A stretch of DNA of 64,000 bases from Streptosporangium becharense (GTDB taxonomy: Bacteria > Actinomycetota > Actinomycetes > Streptosporangiales > Streptosporangiaceae): positions 1,364,001-1,428,000 of the forward strand of contig NZ_JACHMP010000001.1 of assembly GCF_014204985.1 (NCBI RefSeq), given 5' to 3'. Made by a program: the position numbers and the translations under genes. The notes below the pieces were generated by a model. That model made no database searches and was not told the DNA's origin. It saw nothing but the letters and a program-made list of their open reading frames with translations. Shown here piece after piece: positions 52,161 through 62,753 of the stretch. Within the stretch, counting starts at the first letter, position 1. Every line of letters begins with the position of its first letter.

Positions 52161-53114
52161 ATGAGCTCCATCCATCAGGCCGCGGTCTACGACTCCGACC
52201 GGCGTTTCCTGGACGTCGCGGTGCCGTTCGTCCGCGACGGACTGGACCGGGGCGACCCGGTCCTGGTCGCCGTCACCTCGGCCAACCTGGAACTGCTCGG
52301 TGACACGCTGGGCAGGGACGGCCGCCTGGTCGACTACGCCGAGAGCGGCTTCCTGGGCCGGCGGACCGTGGAACGTGCCACGGCCTTCCACCGCTACTGG
52401 CAGCGGCGCGGCTCCGAGGTGTCCCGCGGCGGGCACGTGCGGATCCTCGCCGAGCCGGTGTGGGGCGGCCGGGCGCCGGCCCAGGTGCGGGCCTGGCAGC
52501 GCCTGGAGGCGGCGCTCAACCTGCTGTTGCGGGACACCAACGTGTGGATGATCTGCCCGTACGACGCGAGGGTCCTGGACCGGCACGTGGTGGCCGCCGC
52601 CAGACGCACCCATCCCGCCCTGTCACCGGACGGCCGCTCGCCGGTTCCCTGCCCCGAGTACACCGACCCGGCGGAGTTCATCAGCGAGTGCGACTCGGTG
52701 CCTCCGCCGGAGCCGCCGGACGACGCGGCGCACGCCCGGGTGGGCACGCTTCACGAACTGCGGGCGTTCGTCACCGACCAGGCGTCCTTCATGGGGCTGA
52801 ACCACGACCGGGCGGCACTGCTCGCCGTGGCCGCCAACGAGGCCGCCGGGATGCTCGGGACTCCGCTGACGGTCCGGTTGTGGGAACGCCTGGGTGCGGT
52901 CACCTGCCGGGTCCACTGCGCCGACGGACGCGTGCCCGATCCGGCCGCGGGGTTCCTCCCGCCGGGGTCGTCGGCCGACCCCGGTGACGGGCTGTGGATC
53001 GCCCGGCAGCTCTGCGACCGCCTCGACATCCATCACGACCAGGACGGATGCACCGTGCAGCTGTGCTTCCCGAGCGCACGCGCCGAGGAGCTCCGGCAGA
53101 GCCGGAAGTACTGA
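52161..53114 (+). CDS. MEDS-domain protein with anti-sigma-type ATPase domain
   Basis: 317 residues. The N half (HQAAVYDSDRRFLDVAVPFVRDGL ... GGHVRILAEPVW) is a MEDS sensor domain. The C half is a GHKL-type ATPase with NEAAGML and GDGLWIARQLCDRLDI. ATG at 52161 is chosen for the domain start, but the ribosome site is weak. 92 bp after the PP2C gene. Probably another kinase of the same switch network. Confidence 0.88.
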   Translation: MSSIHQAAVYDSDRRFLDVAVPFVRDGLDRGDPVLVAVTSANLELLGDTLGRDGRLVDYAESGFLGRRTVERATAFHRYWQRRGSEVSRGGHVRILAEPVWGGRAPAQVRAWQRLEAALNLLLRDTNVWMICPYDARVLDRHVVAAARRTHPALSPDGRSPVPCPEYTDPAEFISECDSVPPPEPPDDAAHARVGTLHELRAFVTDQASFMGLNHDRAALLAVAANEAAGMLGTPLTVRLWERLGAVTCRVHCADGRVPDPAAGFLPPGSSADPGDGLWIARQLCDRLDIHHDQDGCTVQLCFPSARAEELRQSRKY

Positions 53115-53116
53115 GG

Positions 53117-53145
53117 TTTGGCTTTCCCCGAGATCGGGGTATGGT
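53117..53145 (+). promoter_or_regulatory. Possible promoter of the glycosyltransferase gene
   Basis: TTTGGC (53117-53122) and TATGGT (53140-53145) are separated by 17 bp. The spacer holds CCCCGAGATCGGGG. Confidence 0.3.
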
Positions 53146-53232
53146 AGGCGGCATACAGACGTGTGCCTAAGACGCAGGCACCCCTGAAGGAATCACAGGC
53201 TTGTCATGCCTATCTCCTCCCAGAGGTGTGCC

Positions 53233-54393
53233 GTGAATATTGCGTTCGTCTCTTCCGAAGCCCTCGCTCCTGCCCAGGACGAGTCCGACCTCGCCGCCCA
53301 GCGTGCCCACCTGCTGGCCATGGCGCGCGAGCTCGGCCGCGAGCACAAGGTCACGATCTACACCCGGAAGAACTCCGAGAGCGGCAAGGACCGGGTCCGC
53401 GTGGCGCAGGGCGTCACCGTCGAGCACCTGCCCGCCGGCCCCGCCACCGAGCTTCCCGAAGACGGCGTGCTGCCCTACCTGTCCGACCTGGGCGACCAGC
53501 TGATGCGCCGCTGGGGACAGGACCGGCCGGATGTGATCCACGCGCACTCCTGGACCGGCGGCCTGGCCGCCATCGCCGGCGCGAACGGGCTGAACGTCCC
53601 CTTCACCCAGACCTTCGGCAGCGAGCACGCCCACGACGCCAAGGACGCCAAGAAGGTGCGTCTGCAGCGGGCCATCGGCCGCCGGGCCAGCGCGGTGATC
53701 GCCGGGTGCGGTGACGAGGAGTCCTCGCTGATCCGGCTGGGCGTGCCGCGCCGCAACATCGCGGTGATCCCCTGCGGCGTCGACGTCGAGCGTTTCAAGC
53801 GCCAGGGTCCGGCCGCCGCGCGCAACGGCAGGCCGCGGCTGCTGCACGTGGGCCCGCTGACGTACGACAAGGGCGTCCACACCGCGATCCGGGCACTGGA
53901 GGGCATCCCGGACGCCGAGCTGGTCATCGCCGGTGGGCCCGCCGCCACCGAGCTGGAGCACGACGCCGACGCGCACCGCGTGATGCTGCTGGCCAAGGAG
54001 GTCGGCGTCGAGAACCGGATCACGCTGCTCGGGCACGTCCCGCACTCCTCGGTGCCCAAGCTGATGCGCAGCGCCGACGTGGTGCTGTCGCTGCCGCAGG
54101 AGGCCCCGGCCGGGGTCGTCGCACTGGAGGCCATGGCCTGCGGCGTGCCGGTCATCGCCTCGGCGGTGGGCGCCCACCTCGACTCGGTCGTGGACGGTGT
54201 GACCGGTCTGCTGGTGCCTGCCGACCGGCCGGCCCGGACCTCCCGCCTCACCCGGGAGCTCCTCGCCGACCCGACCCGCCGTACGGCTCTCGGCTTCGCC
54301 GGCGCCGACCGTGCCCGGTCCCGCTACTCGTGGGAGCGGATCAGCCAGGAGCTCGTGCACGTCTACGAGAACGCGCTGGCCGGCGTCCGCTGA
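53233..54393 (+). CDS. GT4-family glycosyltransferase
   Basis: 386 residues, GT-B fold. N-terminal NIAFVSSEALAP, middle LLHVGPLTYDKGVHTAIRAL, and the GT4 donor site EAPAGVVALEAMACGVPVIAS. GTG at 53233 has GAGG seven bases upstream and gives the family's usual N-terminus; an ATG at 53206 is an alternative. Acceptor and donor unknown. It is more than 26 kb from the sugar genes of the polyketide cluster, so I do not assign it to that pathway. Confidence 0.88.
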   Translation: MNIAFVSSEALAPAQDESDLAAQRAHLLAMARELGREHKVTIYTRKNSESGKDRVRVAQGVTVEHLPAGPATELPEDGVLPYLSDLGDQLMRRWGQDRPDVIHAHSWTGGLAAIAGANGLNVPFTQTFGSEHAHDAKDAKKVRLQRAIGRRASAVIAGCGDEESSLIRLGVPRRNIAVIPCGVDVERFKRQGPAAARNGRPRLLHVGPLTYDKGVHTAIRALEGIPDAELVIAGGPAATELEHDADAHRVMLLAKEVGVENRITLLGHVPHSSVPKLMRSADVVLSLPQEAPAGVVALEAMACGVPVIASAVGAHLDSVVDGVTGLLVPADRPARTSRLTRELLADPTRRTALGFAGADRARSRYSWERISQELVHVYENALAGVR

Positions 54394-54443
54394 GGTGTGG
54401 GCGGGCCGCCGGTGGCGGCCTGTCCCCCCGCACCGGAACCACG

Positions 54444-54478
54444 ACGACCGGGGGCCCCGAAACGGGGCCCCCGGTCGT
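54444..54478 (+). terminator. Terminator after the glycosyltransferase gene
   Basis: 16-bp perfect stem ACGACCGGGGGCCCCG and complement with a 3-base loop AAA. Confidence 0.75.
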
Positions 54479-54645
54479 GTGTTCACCGCCCAGGCCCTTG
54501 TCCCGCGTTCACCACCCGGGGCCCGTAACCCGTGTTCGCCGCCCGGGTCCGTGTCCCGGGTCGGCCGTCTCCGGGGACCGGGAGTCACGGAGGTCAGCGC
54601 CGTCCACGCCGGTCCCGCAGACCGCCGTACTCCCGGGGACCGGGG

Positions 54646-55641
54646 TCACGGACGCCGGGAGCGCGTCCCGACGCGACGGTGGAGGACCACGCCGACGCCG
54701 CTCGCGGTCAGCAGGACGGCCCCGGCCAGGACCAGGACCACCGCGCCACCCACGGCCCCGTCGGTCCAGTCCCAGACGGCCTCGGGCACGGCGAGCGTCA
54801 GCCCGGCCACACCGCTGACGAGCAGCACCCAGGTGCGTTCACGCGCGTACAGCGCGAGGCAGGCCAGCGCGACCGCCGCGGTCAGCCAGTAGCCGAGAGC
54901 GCCGCCGTCCCACAGCAGCGGCCACTGCCCGCCGCCGAGCGCGACCGCGGCGCCCATGCCGGTGCCCAGGTCACGCGGGACGAGCCGGCCGGTGAGGGCG
55001 AGCGTCACGATGAGAGCGCCCAGGGCGACGTAGGCGAAGCCTCCGAAGACGGCGGTGGAGGAGTCCGCGGCGAGCTCGGCGACCAGGCCGGCGACTGTGG
55101 TGACGGCCAACGCCCCGCAGGTCAGCAGGCCGACGGCGGTGGGAAGCAGCGTGTACCCCGCCACCGCGACCGCCAGTCCGGCGGCGCCGCTGACCGCCTC
55201 CCGGTAGCTCTCCAGTCCGTCGGGGCCGCCGACCGCGCTTCCCGTGCAGAAGGCGGCGGCGACCGCGCCCAGCGCGGCGAGCGTGGCGGCCACCCTGCCC
55301 TCCACGACGGCCGTCCGGCCGGTCGCCGACCGTGCGGCCCGGCCCAGGCCGGCGGCCGTCCCGAGCAGCAGGACGGTGATCACCGCGAGGACGGTGATCC
55401 TGGCCGGCTGGTCCATCCGGTCCCAGCCGAGGCCGAGGAAGGCGGCGGCGCCCGCCAGCACGAGCCCTCCGCCGACGTAGGCGACGATCTCGCTCCACGG
55501 TGCCCGGCCCCCGGCTCCGTCCTGGTGTTCCCGCAGTGCCCCGGCCACCGCGCGGGCGACCGGTTCGACCTGGTCGGCGCGGAGCTCGCCGGAGTCCACC
55601 AGCCGCTCCAGTGCCCGCCGTACGGGATCAGCACTGCTCAT
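54646..55641 (-). CDS. DUF2157-like polytopic membrane protein
   Basis: 331 residues. A soluble N-terminal helix (DPVRRALERLVDSGELRADQVEPV) is followed by about ten hydrophobic segments from IVAYVGGGLVLAGAAAFLGLG onward. That layout fits DUF2157. ATG at 55641. Function unknown; isolated gene. Confidence 0.78.
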   Translation of the reverse strand: MSSADPVRRALERLVDSGELRADQVEPVARAVAGALREHQDGAGGRAPWSEIVAYVGGGLVLAGAAAFLGLGWDRMDQPARITVLAVITVLLLGTAAGLGRAARSATGRTAVVEGRVAATLAALGAVAAAFCTGSAVGGPDGLESYREAVSGAAGLAVAVAGYTLLPTAVGLLTCGALAVTTVAGLVAELAADSSTAVFGGFAYVALGALIVTLALTGRLVPRDLGTGMGAAVALGGGQWPLLWDGGALGYWLTAAVALACLALYARERTWVLLVSGVAGLTLAVPEAVWDWTDGAVGGAVVLVLAGAVLLTASGVGVVLHRRVGTRSRRP

Positions 55642-55702
55642 GTCCGGAATAGTGACATAGAAGTGGATAAATCTGGATAGATAGCGCTCCTCCCCCGCGC
55701 AG

Positions 55703-56827
55703 TCAGAGCAGCCGGGCCGCCTTGAGGCCGAGGTGGAGCAGGAGCCGGTCCTCACCGTCGGCCAGATCCCGGCCGGTCAGCCGCTCGGCCTTGGCCAGCC
55801 GGTAGTACAGCGTCTGACGGTGCACGCCGAGCGCGGCCGCGGTCTTCTGCACATGGCCGGCGCGGTCCAGATAGCCCTCCACCGTCCTGGCCAGCTCCGG
55901 GTCACCGGCCAGGATCCCGGTTTCGGCGGCCAGCTCCCGGAGCTCCACCGGGGACATCCGGGCCAGCGCGCGGTAGATCCCGAGGCCGGACCAGGTCGCG
56001 ACCGGCGCGAACGCGGGCACCCGCGCGGCCACCCGCAGCGCGTGCACGGCCTCCCGCCAGCTCCGCCACGCCTGCGCGGGGTCGGCCCGGGAGTCGCCGA
56101 CGCCCGCCGCGGTGGCGTACATGGCCTGGATCCGGCAGGCCAGCTCCCAGGCCTGGCCTGCCGGGGCGAGGAGCGCCACCATCGGCTCGTCCTGGGCTCC
56201 GACGGCCGGGTCGGCGAGGATGCCGCGCGGGAGCGTCCACAGCGCGGCGACCCGGTCCGGGGAGCCGTGGACCGCGATCGCCGCGACCGGTCCGCGCAGG
56301 TCGAGCCGGGCCAGCGCCGAGGAGCGCTCCTCGGCGTCGGAGGAGAACAGCTCCCGCAGATACCTGCCCAGGTCCTCGCGGCGGCGGGCCTCCTGGGCGA
56401 GGGCCGCCGCCGCCCGGGAGACCAGACCGGCCACCGAGGCGAGGGCGTCGTCGCCGAGCGTGCCGTCGTCGAGCAGCCACAGGTAGCCGTACGTCACCTC
56501 CCGGTGCCGCAGCGGCACGCACACCCGGGCGAGCACCCGCAGGTCGGCGTCCGCCGGAATCCGGACCGGCCCGCGGGCGGTGGCGATGCCGTACCCCTCG
56601 AAGTAGGACCGCACCTCCTCGGTGGCGCGGCGGCGGAGGATGGACTCCTGACGCACCGCGTCGATGTCACCACTCTGCGCGGCGTACGCCAGGAGCTGGA
56701 ACGAGCGGTCCTCCAGGGTGGCCGAAGCACCGAGCCTGGCGGCTATCTCATCGACTGTCTCCTGTAGCACCTCACCATTGTTGTGCATTTGTATGAACAC
56801 TTTTGCCGCGTATCGTGGCAGATGCAC
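55703..56827 (-). CDS. PucR-family regulator of proline catabolism
   Basis: 374 residues. The N-terminal sensor region is followed by the C-terminal PucR helix-turn-helix (VEGYLDRAGHVQKTAAALGV, HRQTLYYRLAKAERLTG). GTG at 56827 with GGAG seven bases upstream; an ATG at 56788 lacks a ribosome site. Only 37 bp separate it from the divergent proline dehydrogenase gene, which it most likely controls. Confidence 0.88.
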   Translation of the reverse strand: MHLPRYAAKVFIQMHNNGEVLQETVDEIAARLGASATLEDRSFQLLAYAAQSGDIDAVRQESILRRRATEEVRSYFEGYGIATARGPVRIPADADLRVLARVCVPLRHREVTYGYLWLLDDGTLGDDALASVAGLVSRAAAALAQEARRREDLGRYLRELFSSDAEERSSALARLDLRGPVAAIAVHGSPDRVAALWTLPRGILADPAVGAQDEPMVALLAPAGQAWELACRIQAMYATAAGVGDSRADPAQAWRSWREAVHALRVAARVPAFAPVATWSGLGIYRALARMSPVELRELAAETGILAGDPELARTVEGYLDRAGHVQKTAAALGVHRQTLYYRLAKAERLTGRDLADGEDRLLLHLGLKAARLL

Positions 56828-56864
56828 ATCACGCTCCGCTGAGCTGGAGTTTTAGGGTGGAAGC

Positions 56865-57787
56865 ATGCTCGGTTCCCTACTTCTCGGCGCATCCCGGGTG
56901 CCGCTGGTCCGGCGCGCGGTGTCCGGTGTGCCGTTGACGCGCAAGGTCGTCGATCGTTTCGTCGCCGGCGAGACGACCCAGAACGCGGTCGACGCGGTCC
57001 GCAGGCTGACCTCCGCCGGCCTGACCGTCACCGTCGACCACCTGGGAGAGGAGACGAAGGACGCCGAGGCCGCCACGCAGACGGCCGACGCGTACGTCGC
57101 GCTGCTCGGCGCGCTGAGCGGACTGGGACTCGGCGACCGCGCCGAGGCGTCGGTGAAGCTCTCCGCCGTCGGCCAGGCACTCGGGTCCGACGGCGGCAAG
57201 ATCGCGCTGGAGAACGCCCTGCGCATCTGCGAGGCCGCCCACGCCGTCGGCGCGAACGTGACCCTCGACATGGAGGACCACACCACGGTCGACTCCACCC
57301 TGGAGATCCTGCGGGCGCTGCGCCACGACTTCCCCGCCACCGGCGTCGCGATCCAGGCCTACCTGTTCCGCAGCGAGGCCGACTGTCGTGACCTGGCGCA
57401 CGAGGGCTCGCGGGTCCGGCTGGTCAAGGGGGCCTACGCCGAGCCGGCCTCGGTGGCGCACCAGAGTAAGAACGAGGTCGACAAGGCCTACGTGCGCTGC
57501 CTGCGGATCCTCATGTCCGGCGCGGGCTACCCGATGGTGGCGACCCACGACGACCGCCTGATCTCGATCACCGAGACGCTCGCCGACCGGTTCGGACGTT
57601 CCCGGGGCGAGTACGAGTACCAGATGCTCTACGGAATCCGCACCGACAAGCAGCGGGCCCTGGCCGGGGCCGGCCACACGATGCGTGTCTACATCCCCTA
57701 CGGCGACGACTGGTACGGCTACTTCATGCGCCGGCTGGCCGAACGCCCGGCGAACATCGCCTTCTTTCTTCGCGCTCTTGGAGGCAA

Positions 57788-57791
<4 letters not shown>
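56865..57791 (+). CDS. Proline dehydrogenase
   Basis: 308 residues, monofunctional FAD barrel enzyme. Signature segments VTLDMEDHTTVDSTL, VAIQAYLFRSEADC, RLVKGAYAEP, ATHDDRLI and the C-terminal YIPYGDDWYGYFMRRLAERP. Oxidises proline to pyrroline-5-carboxylate. ATG at 56865. Overlaps the next gene by four bases (ATGA), so the two products are made together. Confidence 0.95.
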
Positions 57792-59416
<1,625 letters not shown>

Positions 59417-59480
59417 CATTCCGCAGAGCGGCCGGCGGGAGCCCGACTTGAGGAAGTTCGGCTACCCGAGCGACGGGTAA

Positions 59481-59524
59481 CGGCGATGCCTGGGACTCAC
59501 GAATCCGAGTCCCGGGCATCGCCG
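59481..59524 (+). terminator. Rho-independent terminator of the proline operon
   Basis: 18-bp stem CGGCGATGCCTGGGACTC / GAGTCCCGGGCATCGCCG with one G:T pair, 8-base loop, then TTTCTT. Confidence 0.8.
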
Positions 59525-59902
59525 TTTCTTCCCCGGCCGCTCCAGATCACGATCAGGAGCCGGTCACTGGTGTCGGCGTGGCCGCCACAGTCCAAGCACC
59601 TCGACACACCCGGCGACCAGAAGCCACTGAAGCTGACCCACCACACCGCTCGTCACGACCTACGCCAAGCTCCCCTTCCTCGCCCGTCCGGCACCATCAG
59701 TGCCGGGCTGCCATCCCCGCGCATGCGCTAGGCGGTGCTCCACTGATGATCGTCAAGGGCCATGAGCCTTCGTCACGAAGGCGGCGGCTACCGGGCTCGA
59801 GTCTGCCCGAAGGCGATCCGGTAGCTCTCATCAGGTTCCGCCCGCGACACATCCGCCGTCAGACACCGTCAGATTGATCATCATGATGGCGCCGTCGGGA
59901 CG
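59525..59902. other. 378-bp stretch without a recognised gene
   Basis: Lower GC than the neighbours. Short frames here lack ribosome sites and recognisable products. It could be the remains of a lost gene, but I see no specific similarity. Confidence 0.45.
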
Positions 59903-60847
59903 TCATCGCGGCTCGCAGACCTTGCCGTCACCATCTCGATCTTGGTACCAGTCGTACTCGGGGTCCACTCCCCTCTGGTAAGGCCCGTAGTTGTTGGCGT
60001 TCGCCTCAGCACACGTGCCGTAGTGAGGATCGGTACTCGGCGGGGGAGGCGGCGGAGGCTGTGTCGGCTTCTCCGACGAAGGATGCGGCTCTGGTGATGT
60101 TGGCGGTTCAGTTTTTTTCGGCTTTTCCGGTCTGGCTGGCTCCGTAGATTTCGCTGGCACTGTCGGCAGTGCGGGTTTCGTCGGCTCCGTCTGTTGGGAT
60201 TGCTGCGGTTGGGCCGTTTCCACCTGCGCCGGTTCCGACGTCTGGATCTTGTCCACCGTCAACGTGATCGCGGTATCCGCGGCGATGGGTGTACCCGGTA
60301 CATGAGACTGACCGACCACGGTCCACAAGGACGCTATGATCACCGGCTTGCCATTCGCCGCCACGACACCGACACCCCGGACACCCAGCTTCCGCAGCAG
60401 GTCCCGAGCATTCGCCCCATCTTGGCCAACGAGGTCGGGCATCAGGATCGATGCAGCCTCCTGAGAGACGGTCGCAGGCGGCAGGGTGGGCTGCGCCAGA
60501 GCCTGCGCTGGGTTGGCGCCTCCACCGGGTGATGCCGAGCCCTGTACGGCGACTCGGTCAGTACCACCGGGGTTGGGATTGGCGCCACCGAAGGGTGCTA
60601 CCAGGATGCTGATCGTCACCAGCCCCAGAAGGCCCGCCCGCACAACTTTGCGTACCGGCGGGTTGTGTGCGGGACCTAGGTAGATTCGCTTGCCTATCAG
60701 CAACCATGCAGGTTCTCGGTCTTCGATCCACAGCTCCCAGCCGGGTGGTGGAGACGGCCAAGAGGGGTCAGGTCGCCATCCGGCAGGCGGGCTCCATCCC
60801 GCTGGTGGGACTGGCCAGTTGGGGGGTGGGTTGTAGCGGCGCGCCAT
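59903..60847 (-). CDS. Membrane-anchored PASTA / Excalibur surface protein
   Basis: 314 residues. A Pro/Trp-rich cytoplasmic start (NPPPNWPVPPAGW) precedes one TM at about 68-85. A PASTA-like domain follows (MPDLVGQDGANARDLLRKLG ... ITLTVDK), then a long Pro/Glu/Lys/Thr linker. The end is an Excalibur calcium-binding domain with the DRDGDGKVCE loop. Probably faces the cell wall. ATG at 60847. Isolated gene. Confidence 0.82.
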   Translation of the reverse strand: MARRYNPPPNWPVPPAGWSPPAGWRPDPSWPSPPPGWELWIEDREPAWLLIGKRIYLGPAHNPPVRKVVRAGLLGLVTISILVAPFGGANPNPGGTDRVAVQGSASPGGGANPAQALAQPTLPPATVSQEAASILMPDLVGQDGANARDLLRKLGVRGVGVVAANGKPVIIASLWTVVGQSHVPGTPIAADTAITLTVDKIQTSEPAQVETAQPQQSQQTEPTKPALPTVPAKSTEPARPEKPKKTEPPTSPEPHPSSEKPTQPPPPPPPSTDPHYGTCAEANANNYGPYQRGVDPEYDWYQDRDGDGKVCEPR

Positions 60848-61263
60848 GGAAGCCAGTTACCTTCGCTCGAATGCATATCAGATCGGGTTAAACACTGCGC
60901 AGCCAAGGCAGTCAGATCTAAAAGTGACGTCTGCGCTTCTATCCGACGTGTGACATGAGTAAACGGTTGACACTCTGGTGATGACTCAACAGCGCCGACT
61001 TTCCGGAGGCCGTTAGACCTGGAGTGAGCTTTCCCCCGTAGCCCGGACGCCGGCGGTGTGCCATCAGGCTCCCGGGACGGCTGACTCCACGCCTGTGAAG
61101 GTGAGTCGAAGTGACTTGACTGACGGCATTCTGAACGGCTCGCATGTCCATAGTGGCGTCGACTGACAGGTGACTTGAGCGAGATTTGGAGTTACAACCG
61201 AAGAGGTGCACCCGTGCGGTGATAGGCGGTTGCCCGTTCACTGACGCTTGGAGGAGCCGTACG
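60848..61263. other. 416-bp stretch without a supported gene
   Basis: Lower GC; carries the upstream regions of two divergent genes. No ORF with a convincing start or product. Confidence 0.45.
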
Positions 61264-62103
61264 GTGACGCAGCAATCGCTTTTCGGGCCGGAGCCAGACG
61301 CCGCCAGGGCCAAACCTCCCGGAGATCAACCACAGCGCTTGAAGGTGCTGATCCTGGTGAAGGCTGCGCCGAATCCATCCCAAACCTATGGGGAGACGGT
61401 ATGCGTGGCCGGCCTTCGCGCCGACTTTCAGGCCACCGGCTGGCTTCGCCTGTACCCCATCAATTTTCGTGCGCTCGACGACCCCAACGAGTTCAAGAAG
61501 TATGACTTCGTTGACTTCGAGGCCCGGCCGGCTCGTAACGACCCTCGCTGCGAGAGCTGGCGACCTGCACTGACGACTATGAACACCGTCGGCCACCTGA
61601 GGGACTGGAAGAAGCGCGCCACCTGGGTCGAGGACCATGTCCAAGGCTCGATGTGCGACGTGCTCAACGCGGTAAGGAACGATCCACCGGCACGGTCACT
61701 GGCGGCGATCCGACCGCAGGAGATCGACGACATCATCATCGAAAACCACCCGGGGTGGAGCCAGGAGGAGCGGGCGAAGATCCAAAGTTATGTGAACCAG
61801 CTCGGTCTGTTCGACAATGCTCCTCGGCGAGCTCTGGAGGCTCCCCGTTTCAAGGCCTGGTACCGCTACCGCTGCGATTCACGGCAGTGCAAGGGGCATC
61901 GGCAGGGCCTTCTGGACTGGGAGTTCGTCCTGCATCAGCGGCGCCTCTCCGACTGGGACGAGGCTAGCGCGAAGGCCGAACTACGGGCCCGTTGGTTCGA
62001 CAAGATGTGCGGGGACGACAAGGACACGGTCTTCTACATCGGGAACCAGGCCAAACGCCAGCATGTGTTCAGCGTGCTTGGCCTCTTCTACCCACCGCGT
62101 TAG
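61264..62103 (+). CDS. Uncharacterised protein, paired with DUF488 gene
   Basis: 279 residues from a GTG with GGAGGAG eight bases upstream. A Walker-less alpha/beta-looking start (LKVLILVKAAPNPSQTYGETVCVAG) is followed by GWLRLYPINFR and FVDFEA. Further on is a cysteine/histidine cluster RYRCDSRQCKGHRQGLLDWEF, perhaps a metal site, and the end is FYIGNQAKRQHVFSVLGLFYP. I do not recognise a named family. Its last bases overlap the convergent DUF488 gene by four bases. Confidence 0.75.
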   Translation: MTQQSLFGPEPDAARAKPPGDQPQRLKVLILVKAAPNPSQTYGETVCVAGLRADFQATGWLRLYPINFRALDDPNEFKKYDFVDFEARPARNDPRCESWRPALTTMNTVGHLRDWKKRATWVEDHVQGSMCDVLNAVRNDPPARSLAAIRPQEIDDIIIENHPGWSQEERAKIQSYVNQLGLFDNAPRRALEAPRFKAWYRYRCDSRQCKGHRQGLLDWEFVLHQRRLSDWDEASAKAELRARWFDKMCGDDKDTVFYIGNQAKRQHVFSVLGLFYPPR

Positions 62104-62546
62104 AGTATGCCCGGCAGGCGCCGACGGACCTGGTCCAGCACCACCGAGCGGTGACAGCGTCGCTCGTCCGCCTCGAAGCAGAGCACGGCCACGAGGCCTT
62201 TCTGCGCCCATACCGCGATCTCATCCATCGCGGCTTCAGCCTCTGAAGAGGCGACGTGGGCCGCGTAGTTGTCCCGGGCCTCAGTGAGTTCGGCCGCCGA
62301 GCCGGCGAAGCCCGCACGGTTCCACCTGGGGTTGCCGAGCTGGGGCATGTGGACATATTCGATGCCGTTCTCGGCCATAGCGGCTGCCAGTCGCCGCTTG
62401 CTGAGACCCGGCTTGCGAGAGATCGGATTGAGGCGAACGTCGATCAGCGTTGTCAGGTCATACGCCAGCGCGTCCTTCACGACCGATTCAAGATCTCTTC
62501 CCTCGTAGCCGATACCCACAATGCCGGTGTCTTGGTCCGAGAACAT
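62100..62546 (-). CDS. DUF488 family protein
   Basis: 148 residues from ATG at 62546. GIGYEGRDLESVV, LIDVRLNPISRKPGLSKRRL, GIEYVHMPQLGNPRWNR and the C-terminal CFEADERRCHRSVVLDQV match DUF488, whose members are small proteins with an unsettled, possibly nucleic-acid or redox-related role. Convergent and overlapping with the unknown gene at 61264. Confidence 0.88.
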   Translation of the reverse strand: MFSDQDTGIVGIGYEGRDLESVVKDALAYDLTTLIDVRLNPISRKPGLSKRRLAAAMAENGIEYVHMPQLGNPRWNRAGFAGSAAELTEARDNYAAHVASSEAEAAMDEIAVWAQKGLVAVLCFEADERRCHRSVVLDQVRRRLPGIL

Positions 62547-62753
62547 GAGTGGCAGCCTCTCACACGTGTGATCGCGGTATCTCTCTACCCTTGGCCGAAG
62601 GTTGGTCACCAGTTTTCGACATGCCGTGGCCCCTCGATCGACCGCGATCGGGACGACGAGGCGCGAGGATCGTGCCCGCCGCGGCGGGATGCCGTCTGCT
62701 CCGGCAAGCGCCACCGCGTACGGCACGACCGACAGCACGAGGAAAGGCGAACA

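Noticed and set aside
53233-54393. GT4 glycosyltransferase as the missing sugar-attaching enzyme of the polyketide cluster
   Set aside because: It is more than 26 kb from the sugar genes, in a stress-gene region, and belongs to GT4 instead of the GT1-type enzymes used for macrolide and macrolactam sugars.
59525-59902. Possible transposase remnant in a lower-GC gap
   Set aside because: No frame shows a transposase motif and there are no terminal inverted repeats or target duplications.
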